64,000 nucleotides of DNA from Polyangiaceae bacterium (GTDB lineage Bacteria > Myxococcota_A > Polyangia > Polyangiales > Polyangiaceae). Under the pieces are notes generated by a model that saw only the letters and a list, made by a program, of their open reading frames with translations, did not search any database and was not told the DNA's origin. This document shows, piece by piece, positions 25,930 through 34,016 of the stretch (position 1 is its first letter; every line of letters starts with the position of its first letter). The stretch lies in the NCBI GenBank assembly GCA_022842465.1, contig JALHPN010000003.1, positions 1-64,000 on the forward strand, read 5' to 3'. Made by a program: the position numbers and the translations under genes.

Positions 25930-27855
25930 TCAGCCCGCGTCCTGGTGCTGGGGGAGGCGCAGCTTGAAGCTCGCGCCCTTGCTGGTGGACTGCACGCTGA
26001 TGCTGCCGCCGTGCTCCTCCGCGATGCGCTTCACGATCGCGAGGCCGAGACCGGTGCCCCCCTTCTTGCCGCTCGTGACGAACGACTGGAAGAGGCGGTG
26101 CTCGATCTCCTTCGGGATGCCGGGCCCCGTGTCCGAGAACGTGAGGACGAGCGCGCCGTCCTTCCCGCTCTCGCGCGCGACCTTGATCGTGAACTTGCCC
26201 CCGCGCTCGGCCATCGCCTCGGCGGCGTTGCGCGCGAGGTTGTGGACGACGCGCGTGACCTTTCCTTCGTCGAAGCGCGCCGTGCCGCGGTCCTGGAGGT
26301 CGATGACGAGCTCGACACCCATGCGCGCGAGCTGGGTCTGGAGCTGATCGCCCATGTCGGCGAAGAACTTCGAGAGGTAGACCTTGCGGATGAGGATGCT
26401 CTTCTCGCCGCGCGCGAACTCGAGGACGTCGCGCTGCATCGCGCCGATGTGCTCGAACTGCTTCAGCGCGAGCTCGGCGTACTCCTCGCGCACCGCGCGC
26501 TTGTCGGCCTGCTGCATCAGCTGGACGTAGCCGCTGATGACGGAGAGCGGCGTCTTCAGATCGTGGATGACGCCCGAGAGGAGGCGGCCGATCGTCGTCA
26601 AACGCTCCTCGCGCTCCCGCTCCTCGCGGGCGAGCTGGAGGCGGAGCGCCGTCGACGCGTTCGCGGCGATGAGGAGGAGGAGCGCGCGGTCCTCCTCGAG
26701 GAAGCCGCCGGCGGGCGGGCGCGCGGGAAGGCCGCCCGCGACGGGACGCTTGTTGTAGAGCGCGATCGCGCCGATCGCCTCGCCGTCCTCTCCCTCGAGC
26801 GGGACCGCGATGCACGCGCGGCACGGCTCGCCGAGGAGCTCGTCGAGCGCGGGGTCGGCGTTCGGATGGTGTCTCGCGTCGTTCGTGAAGACGACGTCGC
26901 CGTCGGTGATCGCGGCGCCGGTGAAGCCCTGGCTCGACTTCATCGGGAAGCGCGAGAGCTTCTCCGAGTGGTGGTGCATCAGGTAGATGTGCGCGCGACC
27001 GTCCGCTTGCTGGAGCGCGAAGGCGCCGGCGAACGCGTCGGTGGTGCGGAGCGCCTCGATGAGGACGCCCGTGAAGAGGTCCTCGAGCGACGTCGCCCGG
27101 CCCATCGCGGACTCGAGGTCGAAGAGGAGCTTCAGGTCCCTGACGCGATGCTCGAGCTGCTCCTTGATCTCGAGGAGCTCGGCGTTCTTCTGCGTGACCG
27201 ACAGGAAGAGGCGCGAGTTGTCGATCGAGATCGCCGCCTGCGTCGCGAGGGCGGCGAGGACGACAGCGTCCTCGTCGCCGAACTCGGTCTCGGTGCCGCG
27301 CGAGATCTTGTTCAGCACCTGGATGACGCCGATGATCTTGCCCATGTGGTTCTTCATGGGCACGGCGAGGATCGATCGCGTGCGGTAGCCGGACGTCATG
27401 TCCGACTCGGGGTTGAAGCGCGCGTCCTGGTAGGCGTCGCGGACGAGGATCGCCTTGCCGGTCTCGGCGACCTGACCCGCGATGCCCTGCCCGCGCTTCA
27501 AGCGGATGGCGCGGACCTCGTCGCCCTGGATGATGCGGGAGACGAGCTCGCCGCGCGCTTCGTCGAGCAGGTAGAGCGTAGCGCGGTCGGCCTGCACCGC
27601 GTCGGTGATGCGGTGGAGGATGAGCTCGAGGAGCTCCTCCAGGTCGAGCGTCGTGCCGAGGGCGAGGCCGACCTCGCGGAGCGCGGCGGCGATGCGATGC
27701 TCGCGGGCGAGCTCCTCCTCGAGGGTGTGGAGCTTCTGCTCGAGCTGGATCACGCGCGTGTCGAGATCCCGTGAGCTCGATCGACGCGTCTCGCCCGCTC
27801 GGAGCGGCTGATCCGAGGCGGGCGGAGGCGGGGGGCGCGTGGTCTTCAGGGCCAC
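25930..27855 (-). CDS. Cytoplasmic sensor histidine kinase with two GAF domains
   Basis: This 641-residue kinase starts at GTG 27855. A coiled-coil segment (VIQLEQKLHTLEEELAREHRI) precedes a first GAF domain (about residues 55-200: LEELLELILHRITDAVQADRATLYLLDE..GIAGQVAETG) and a second GAF domain (about 230-390). A HisKA domain follows with phospho-acceptor in SGVIHDLKTPLSVISGY, then an ATPase domain with TGPGIP and GTGLGLAIVKR. No membrane segment is present. The GAF domains suggest a small-molecule or redox signal. No receiver protein is adjacent. Confidence 0.92.
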   Translation of the reverse strand: MALKTTRPPPPPASDQPLRAGETRRSSSRDLDTRVIQLEQKLHTLEEELAREHRIAAALREVGLALGTTLDLEELLELILHRITDAVQADRATLYLLDEARGELVSRIIQGDEVRAIRLKRGQGIAGQVAETGKAILVRDAYQDARFNPESDMTSGYRTRSILAVPMKNHMGKIIGVIQVLNKISRGTETEFGDEDAVVLAALATQAAISIDNSRLFLSVTQKNAELLEIKEQLEHRVRDLKLLFDLESAMGRATSLEDLFTGVLIEALRTTDAFAGAFALQQADGRAHIYLMHHHSEKLSRFPMKSSQGFTGAAITDGDVVFTNDARHHPNADPALDELLGEPCRACIAVPLEGEDGEAIGAIALYNKRPVAGGLPARPPAGGFLEEDRALLLLIAANASTALRLQLAREEREREERLTTIGRLLSGVIHDLKTPLSVISGYVQLMQQADKRAVREEYAELALKQFEHIGAMQRDVLEFARGEKSILIRKVYLSKFFADMGDQLQTQLARMGVELVIDLQDRGTARFDEGKVTRVVHNLARNAAEAMAERGGKFTIKVARESGKDGALVLTFSDTGPGIPKEIEHRLFQSFVTSGKKGGTGLGLAIVKRIAEEHGGSISVQSTSKGASFKLRLPQHQDAG

Positions 27856-27959
27856 GTCAACGATTCTACGAGACTCGCGGGCCGTCCGGGCAGCTCCCTT
27901 TCGGCATCAGGTCGAGTCGGACCGTACCCCCGGAAAAGGTGCTATAGGCGGCTTGCCTC

Positions 27960-28679
27960 ATGCCGCGCACCCTCATCGTCACCCCGACCTACAACGAGAA
28001 GGACAACCTGCCCCGCTTCGTTTCGGCGGTGCGGGAGGCCTTCCCCGAGGCGGATCTCCTCATCGTCGACGACAATTCCCCGGACGGAACGGGAGACATC
28101 GCGGATGCGATCGCGGCGAAGGACGATCACGTCAAGGTGATGCACCGCGCCGGCAAGCTCGGCCTCGGGACGGCGTACATCCAGGCGTTCCAGCGCGGGA
28201 TGGCCGAGGGCTACGACCGGTTCTTCGAGATGGACGCGGATCTCTCCCACGACGTCCGCTACCTCCCCGCCTTCGTGCGCGCGCTCGACGAGGGCGCCGA
28301 CGTCGTGATCGGCTCGCGCAACATCCCGGGCGGCGGCGTCGAGGGCTGGGGCCTCGGCCGCCACGTCCTCTCGAAGGGCGGCTCGCTCTACTCGCGGATG
28401 ATCCTCGGCCTCGGCGTGAAGGACCTCACGAGCGGCTACAAGGCGTTCACCCGCCGCGCGCTCGAGGCGATCGACATCGGCTCGGTGCACTCGAACGGAT
28501 ACTCGTTCCAGATCGAGATGAACTTCCGCGCGGTGATCAAGGGCATGAAGGTCACCGAGGTCCCCATCGTCTTCGTCGACCGCACCGCGGGCGCGTCGAA
28601 GATGAGCCGGAAGATCTTCCTCGAGGCAGTCGGCGTCGTGTGGAAGCTCCGCGCGGAGGCGGTGCTCGGGAAGATCTGA
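27960..28679 (+). CDS. Polyprenol-phosphate mannosyltransferase (DPM1-like GT2)
   Basis: This 239-residue GT2 enzyme transfers a sugar, typically mannose from GDP-mannose, to polyprenyl phosphate at the inner membrane. The N-terminal RTLIVTPTYNEKDNL and LIVDDNSPDGTGDIAD, the DxD motif in EMDADLSHD, and the GGGVEGWGLGRHVLS and SGYKAFTRRAL blocks are all typical of bacterial Ppm1/DPM1 soluble enzymes. No C-terminal membrane helices are present. Its product could feed GT-C enzymes such as the one at 17517, which is inference. Confidence 0.93.
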   Translation: MPRTLIVTPTYNEKDNLPRFVSAVREAFPEADLLIVDDNSPDGTGDIADAIAAKDDHVKVMHRAGKLGLGTAYIQAFQRGMAEGYDRFFEMDADLSHDVRYLPAFVRALDEGADVVIGSRNIPGGGVEGWGLGRHVLSKGGSLYSRMILGLGVKDLTSGYKAFTRRALEAIDIGSVHSNGYSFQIEMNFRAVIKGMKVTEVPIVFVDRTAGASKMSRKIFLEAVGVVWKLRAEAVLGKI

Positions 28680-28689
28680 GGGGGGACGC

Positions 28690-29943
28690 GTGGAGACGTT
28701 CGAAGGCGAGCTCGTCGTCCACGAGAGGAACCGCTGGCTCGTTGCGGCCATGGCGGTGCTAGGAGCGGTGGGCATCCTGGCGATTCCGTGCGTCGCGCTG
28801 CCCGCCCGGTTGGTGTGGCTCACGTTGGCCTCGAGCGTCCTCGCCGGCGCGTGCCTCGGGCTGCTGCCGTGGGTGTTGCAGACGAACGCGCTCGCGCGCA
28901 AGCGCGTTCGCCGGGTACGCGTGATGAGCGAAGGGCTCTGCGTCGACGGGCGCGTGCGGTCGCGCGTGCACGATGCACGCGTCTTGCGCCGGGGCGACGC
29001 GCTTCGCGTTCGCCTCCTCGGACGGCTCGGGATTCCCGTCCTCGATGTGAGCGTGAGTACGGACGAGGAAGCGGAGGCGATCGTCCGCGCGTCGGGCCAC
29101 GGTGTCGAGGCGAGGAGCGCAACCTTCCGCGGCGATGCCATCGCTGGCCTCGCGGGGTGGGCCAAGGTCGGGGCGTTGACGGCGACCGTCCTGCTCACCT
29201 TCGCACCCTATCTTGCGTTTCTCGCGCTGAGGCGGTGGTTCCCGCTCCTGATGCCGAACGCTCCCTGGCCCTTGCTCGTCGGGGTCCTCGCGACGCTGAC
29301 CGCGATGTTCTTCCTCTCGCGCGAGCGTGTCGTGATCGGCACGGACGGCGTGCTCGTTCGGTCCGCGTGGAGGAGGCGGTTCGTCGCGTTCGATGCCCTC
29401 GGGAAGATCGAGGTCGAAAGCAATGCCGTCGGCCTTCATGCGGACGGCGAGGTCGTTCGTATCGTTCTCGGCGACACGGCACGCGGTTTCTCCTGGCGCG
29501 AGAACGCCGTCACGGGCGCGTTCGCGGCACGCGTCGAGGACGCGCTCGCCGTGTTTCGTGCGCGCGCCTCTGCGCGCTCGCTCGCCGCGAAGCTCTCCCG
29601 GTACGGCGAAGCGACGCGAGACGCGTGGCTCGAACGCTTGCGCGCGGTCGCCGGACTTGATGCGACGTACAGAGAGCCCGCCGTGCGGGACGACGAGCTC
29701 TGGAGCGTCGTCGAGGATCCTGGCGCGCCCGAGAGCGCGCGGCTCGGCGCGGCGTGGGTGTTGCGGCGTCGTGAAGGAGACCACGAGCCGGTCGCCGAGC
29801 GCCTCCGCGTCGCCGCCGAGACGACGGCCGCGCCTCGACTGCGCGTCGGCCTCGCAGCCGTCGCAGACGGCGGGGCTCCGGATCTCGAAGACGCGCCGGA
29901 GGAGCGCAGGCGCATGAACGCACGCGACACGATCACGTCGTGA
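28690..29943 (+). CDS. Membrane protein of unknown function
   Basis: This 417-residue protein starts at GTG 28690. It has two helical hairpins (WLVAAMAVLGAVGILAIPCVA..LVWLTLASSVLAGACLGLLPWVL and VGALTATVLLTFAPYLAFLA..PLLVGVLATLTAMFFLS) alternating with short PH-like beta regions (RVVIGTDGVLVRSAWRRRFVAFDALGKIEV). The C-terminal part of about 130 residues is soluble and helical. The two halves look like an internal duplication of a hairpin plus PH-like unit. Its stop overlaps the GTG of the rhodanese-MoeB gene, so the two are co-translated. No function is known to me. Confidence 0.7.
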   Translation: METFEGELVVHERNRWLVAAMAVLGAVGILAIPCVALPARLVWLTLASSVLAGACLGLLPWVLQTNALARKRVRRVRVMSEGLCVDGRVRSRVHDARVLRRGDALRVRLLGRLGIPVLDVSVSTDEEAEAIVRASGHGVEARSATFRGDAIAGLAGWAKVGALTATVLLTFAPYLAFLALRRWFPLLMPNAPWPLLVGVLATLTAMFFLSRERVVIGTDGVLVRSAWRRRFVAFDALGKIEVESNAVGLHADGEVVRIVLGDTARGFSWRENAVTGAFAARVEDALAVFRARASARSLAAKLSRYGEATRDAWLERLRAVAGLDATYREPAVRDDELWSVVEDPGAPESARLGAAWVLRRREGDHEPVAERLRVAAETTAAPRLRVGLAAVADGGAPDLEDAPEERRRMNARDTITS

Positions 29944-31169
29944 AGACCTATCGCGAGCTCGTCGCCGCCGCGCGTGAAGCCGGCACGCCCGTCACGCTCG
30001 ACGAGGTGAAGCGCAGGCTGGACGCGCGCGAGCCCATCGTCCTCGTCGACGTGCGCGAGCCTGGCGAGACGGCAGGAGGAACGCTCCCGGGCGCGCTGGC
30101 CATCCCGCGCGGCATCCTCGAAGGGAAAATCGAAGGCGCCGTCCCCGATCGCGGCGCACGCATCGTGACGTACTGCGGGGGTGGAGGCCGCGCGGCGCTC
30201 GCGGCGAGATCGCTCGCCGAGCTCGGCTACACGCATGTCGAGGCGGCGACCGAGGGCTTCACGCGCTGGCGCGAGCTCGGGTTCCAGGTCGAGGGCGGGC
30301 TCGAAGGCTCCGTCGCTCCGTCGGTCGCCGAACGTGCGGTCGCGGCGTTCGGTGATGGGCAGCGGGCTCGGTACGCGCGTCACCTCGCGCTCCCGGAGAT
30401 CGGCGAAGCGGGTCAGCGCGCGCTCCTCGCGAAGAAGGTGCTCGTGCTCGGCGCGGGCGGCCTCGGCTCGCCTGCCGCGCTGTATCTCGCCGCGGCGGGC
30501 GTCGGCACGATCGGCCTCGTCGATGCCGATGTCGTCGACGCGTCGAACCTCCAACGCCAGGTCCTCCACGGCACGGCGCGCCTCGGCGCGTCGAAGGTCG
30601 CGAGCGGCGCCGAGCGCCTCGCGGACTTGAACCCCGACGTTCGCGTCGTCCCGCATGCCGAGCGTCTCACGAGCGCCAACGTCGAGCGCCTCCTCGCCCC
30701 CTACGACGTCGTCGTCGACGGCACCGACAACTTCCCCACCCGCTACCTCGTCAGCGACGCCGGCGTGTGGCTCGGCAAGCCCGTCGTCCACGCGGCCGTC
30801 TCCCGCTTCGAGGGCCAGCTCACCACCTTCGTCTCCGACCGCGCCGCCGCCGCCACCGGTCTCCCCTCCGGCCCCTGCTACCGCTGCCTCTTCCCGATGC
30901 CTCCTCCCGCCGAGCTCGCGCCGAGCTGCGCCGACGACGGCGTCCTCGGCGTCGTGCCCGGCGTCCTCGGCGTCCTCCAGGCCAACGAGACCCTCAAGCT
31001 CCTCCTCGGCCTCGGCGCCCCGCTCGTCGGCCGCATCCTCACCTACGACGCGAAGGCCACCCACTTCCGCGAGCTCCGCCTCCCCCGCTCCCCCTCCTGC
31101 CCCGTGTGCGGCCCCACCCCTTCCATCACCACCTACGTGGACTACCCCGCCTTCTGCGCCCCCCCCTGA
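29940..31169 (+). CDS. ThiF/MoeB-family adenylyltransferase with N-terminal rhodanese domain
   Basis: This 409-residue protein starts at GTG 29940, overlapping the previous stop. Residues 1-120 are a rhodanese domain with active Cys in IVTYCGGGGR. From about residue 140 comes an E1-like domain: GAGGLGSPAALYLAAAGVG (ATP), DADVVDASNLQRQ, DGTDNFPTRYL, a zinc site CYRC plus CPVCG, and a conjugation Cys in LAPSCADDGVLG. It adenylates the C-terminus of a ubiquitin-like sulfur carrier (MoaD/ThiS type) and passes sulfur to it. In MOCS3 and MoeZ the rhodanese is C-terminal; here the order is reversed. No carrier protein gene is adjacent. Confidence 0.92.
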   Translation: MKTYRELVAAAREAGTPVTLDEVKRRLDAREPIVLVDVREPGETAGGTLPGALAIPRGILEGKIEGAVPDRGARIVTYCGGGGRAALAARSLAELGYTHVEAATEGFTRWRELGFQVEGGLEGSVAPSVAERAVAAFGDGQRARYARHLALPEIGEAGQRALLAKKVLVLGAGGLGSPAALYLAAAGVGTIGLVDADVVDASNLQRQVLHGTARLGASKVASGAERLADLNPDVRVVPHAERLTSANVERLLAPYDVVVDGTDNFPTRYLVSDAGVWLGKPVVHAAVSRFEGQLTTFVSDRAAAATGLPSGPCYRCLFPMPPPAELAPSCADDGVLGVVPGVLGVLQANETLKLLLGLGAPLVGRILTYDAKATHFRELRLPRSPSCPVCGPTPSITTYVDYPAFCAPP

Positions 31170-31562
31170 CCGCCGTCTCGTGGCTCGGGCTCGGGGCTCG
31201 ATTCCCCGTTCGGGTTCGTGAGCGGGAGCGGGCACAGCGGCGAAGGCCCGGAGGCTCTCTCTCCAAGCGAAAAGGGTCGCGAGCGGAGCGCCGAAGCTTG
31301 GAAGGTGCTGACGAGGGGCCGACCAACTCGGGGGCCCCAAACCGCGTCTCCCGGTGGGAACGCCTCGACAGGTCGATGGCACGATCTGACGGCCGCTCGA
31401 AATGGTTTCGGGGGGAGGCCCCGCCGAAATGACCCCCGCGTTCGGCAAGACCGCGCCCCCATCGCGCAGGAGAGAGAGCCTCCGGGCCGGCAGCCGCCCT
31501 CCAGGTCACGATTCCCCCGCCCCCCCTTGCATCCGCCCCCCCGCTGGTTAAAGCCTCGCTCC
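31170..31562. other. 393-bp intergenic region before htpG with inverted-repeat element
   Basis: This is the longest gene-free stretch in the window. It contains a perfect 20-bp inverted repeat (31245-31264 and 31469-31488), an internal GC hairpin at 31405-31429 (tttcgg..ccgaaa) and a C-rich tract just before htpG. No CIRCE operator (TTAGCACTC-N9-GAGTGCTAA) and no sigma-32-type promoter that I could defend is visible. ORFs predicted here are arginine- or proline-rich shadows. Confidence 0.7.
31245..31488. repeat. 244-bp element with perfect 20-bp terminal inverted repeats
   Basis: The left end GGCCCGGAGGCTCTCTCTCC is matched exactly by its reverse complement at 31469-31488. The 204 bp between has no credible ORF. 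The size and structure resemble a MITE or other intergenic repeat; I saw no clear target-site duplication next to the ends. Confidence 0.6.
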
Positions 31563-33395
31563 ATGGGCGAGCACGTCTTCCAAGCCGAGGTCGGCCGGGT
31601 CCTGTCCCTGGTCATCAACTCGCTGTATTCGAACAAGGAGATCTTCCTCCGCGAGCTCGTCTCGAACGCCTCCGACGCGCTCGACAAGCTCCGCTTCCGC
31701 GCGCTCACGGAGCCGACGCTCCTCGAGGGAGACGAGAAGCTCGTCATCCGTCTCCGCCCCGAGGCGAACGACCGCGTGCTCGTGATCGAGGACACGGGCA
31801 TCGGCATGACCGAGGCCGAGCTCGTCGAGAACCTCGGCACGGTCGCGCGCTCGGGGTCCCAGGCCTTCCTCGAGAAGCTCGAGGCGAGCGCGAAGAAGGA
31901 CGTATCCATCATCGGCCAGTTCGGGGTCGGCTTCTACAGCGCGTACCTCGTGGCCGATCGCGTGGAGGTCGTGTCGCGCGCCGCGGGGACCGACAAGGCG
32001 TGGAAGTGGTCGTCCACGGGTAAGGACACGTTCACGATCGAGCCGGCCGAGCGCGCGACGCGCGGCACGGAGATCCGCCTGCATCTCCGGGAGGACCAGA
32101 AGGATCTCCTCGAGCCGTGGCGTCTCCGGGACCTCGTGCGCCGCTACTCGGACTACATGGCGTATCCGATCGAGCTGGGCGGGGAGGCGATCAACCAGGC
32201 GCGCGCGCTCTGGCAGCGGCCGAAGGCGGAGATCACCCGCGAGCAGTACGACGAGCTCTACAAGCACCTCACCCACGACTTCGAGAAGCCGCTCGCGCAC
32301 ACGCACTTCCGCGTCGAGGGGACGCAGGAGTTCGTGGGGCTCTTCTGGCTGCCGAAGGAGCCGCCGTTCGATCTCGACGATCCCCGCAAGCAGCGCGGCG
32401 TGCGGCTCTTCGTGAAGCGCGTGCTGGTGATGGAGGACTGCGAGGCGGTCCTTCCGCAGTGGCTCCGCTTCGTGCGCGGGCTCGTGGACTCGGACGATCT
32501 CCCGCTCAACGTGTCGCGCGAGCTCCTCCAGGAGTCGTCGACGCTCCGGACGATCAGAAAGCAGGTCGTGAAGCGCGTGCTCGATCTCCTCGACGAGGTC
32601 GCGAAGGACCGGCCCGAGGACTACATCGGGTTCTGGACCGACTTCGGACGGATCTTCAAGGAGGGTCTCGTCGTCGATCCCGAGTGGAAGGAGCGCATCG
32701 CGAAGCTCGCGCGCTTCTCCAGCACGCAGGGTGAGACCCTCACGTCGCTCGACGACTACGTCGGGCGGATGAAGGACGGGCAGGAGGCGATCTACTACGT
32801 CACGGGCGAGTCACGCGGCGCGCTCGAGGGGTCGCCCTACCTCGAGGCGCTCCGCGCGCGCGGCTACGAGGTCCTGCTCATGACGGACGCGGTCGACACG
32901 TGGGCCTCGGAGAACCTCGGCGAGTTCGAGGGCAAGAAGCTCGTGAACGCGATGCGCGCGGAGGTCACGCTCCCGGAGGACGAGGCGGCGAAGAAGAAGA
33001 CGGAGGAGGCGGGGAAGGACCTCGAACCCCTCGTCGCCGCGGCGAAGAAGGTGCTCGAGGGACGCGTTCGCGACGTGAAGCTCTCGTCGCGTCTCCTCGA
33101 GTCGGCCGCGTGCCTGGTGCTCGCGCAGGGGGCGATGCCGGCGCACCTCGAGAAGATCATGCAGCGCTCGGGGCGCGACGTGACGCGCGGCAAGCGTGAC
33201 CTCGAGCTCAACCCGACGCACCCGGCCGTGCGGAGCCTCGGCCTCCTCGCGGCGAAGGACGCGGAGGATCCGAAGCTCAAGGACTGGCTCACGCTCCTCT
33301 ACGAACAGTCACTCGTCGCGGAGGGGAGCCCGCTCGACGATCCCAACGGCTTCGCCCGGCGCGTCACGTCGCTGCTCGTGCACGCGACGACCTGA
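31563..33395 (+). CDS. htpG: Molecular chaperone HtpG (Hsp90)
   Basis: This 610-residue bacterial Hsp90 starts at ATG 31563 ([17 protein letters not shown]), with the earlier ORF start a shadow. It contains [26 protein letters not shown], the ATP-binding motifs DTGIGMT and [15 protein letters not shown], the middle-domain signature [14 protein letters not shown], and a C-terminal dimerisation region ending in LLVHATT. HtpG remodels client proteins with DnaK. All family motifs are present and the length is typical. Confidence 0.97.
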
Positions 33396-33423
33396 GGCGC
33401 CCAGGACAGGGGCGTCGACGACG

Positions 33424-34011
33424 TCAGACGTCCCTGGGCGGCGGCGGGAAGATCCTCGCCAAATCGAGCTCTACGGCCTCGAAGGGGGGAATGCGCGCGC
33501 GCGAGGTTGCGTCGAAGGCGCCGGAGTCCACCCAGCGCCGCGCCTCCGGATCGAGTCGGTAGGTCTCGAGCGTCCGAGCCACGGGGTCGGCGATCCAGTA
33601 GTGGCCGACACCAGACTCGGCGTAGAGGTGGCGCTTCGTCACGCGGTCGTGTCCGGCGTTGCTCGGCGAGAGCACCTCGCAGATCCAGTCGGGCACGACC
33701 TTGATGGGTCGCATGTCCCACGGCTCGGGGAGACGCTCCCTGCGCCAGCCCGCGAGGTCGGGCTGGACGACGTCGTGGACGCCGAGCTCGACGTCGACCT
33801 CGGCGAAAATCCACCAGCCGCCCGGCCCCCCGAACCCGTCGTCCTGGTCGAACGGGCCGCCCACGAAGCGGACGAGACCTCCCTGGATGCTCGCGTGGCG
33901 TGGCAGGGGACTCGGCGGCGTGACGAGCACGCCGCGCAGGACCTCGGCCCGCGTGCCTTCGGGCAGTGCGAGGAGATCGGCGTAGGTCGCGAGCTTCTTC
34001 GCGCCGTGCAT
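33424..34011 (-). CDS. Uma2 (DUF820) family putative endonuclease
   Basis: This 195-residue protein starts at ATG 34011. The Uma2 family is a PD-(D/E)XK-fold group common in Myxococcota and cyanobacteria. The pattern is seen in LALPEGTRAEVLRGVLV, DVVQPDLAGWRRERL, PDWICEVLSPSNAGHDRVTKRHLYAESGVGHYWIADP, with catalytic Asp, Glu and Lys in the expected order. The biological role of these single-domain proteins is unclear. It is the last gene of a minus-strand run and lies 5 bp after the glycosyltransferase stop. Confidence 0.88.
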   Translation of the reverse strand: MHGAKKLATYADLLALPEGTRAEVLRGVLVTPPSPLPRHASIQGGLVRFVGGPFDQDDGFGGPGGWWIFAEVDVELGVHDVVQPDLAGWRRERLPEPWDMRPIKVVPDWICEVLSPSNAGHDRVTKRHLYAESGVGHYWIADPVARTLETYRLDPEARRWVDSGAFDATSRARIPPFEAVELDLARIFPPPPRDV

Positions 34012-34016
34012 GCGGG

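Noticed and set aside
24448-27774. 1108-residue plus-strand ORF
   Set aside because: It is antisense to the L,D-transpeptidase and GAF histidine kinase, with low-complexity Arg/Glu/Ala composition.
31500-31562. CIRCE or sigma-32-type heat-shock control of htpG
   Set aside because: No CIRCE inverted repeat or convincing heat-shock promoter was found in the upstream region.
31142-31912. Minus-strand ORF across the htpG upstream region
   Set aside because: It runs antisense through the start of htpG and the inverted-repeat element, and has no domain or ribosome site.
33398-33440. Possible bidirectional hairpin between htpG and the Uma2 gene
   Set aside because: There is an 8-bp outer stem with a long loop and no T tract, and it overlaps the Uma2 coding end. 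Too weak to call a terminator.
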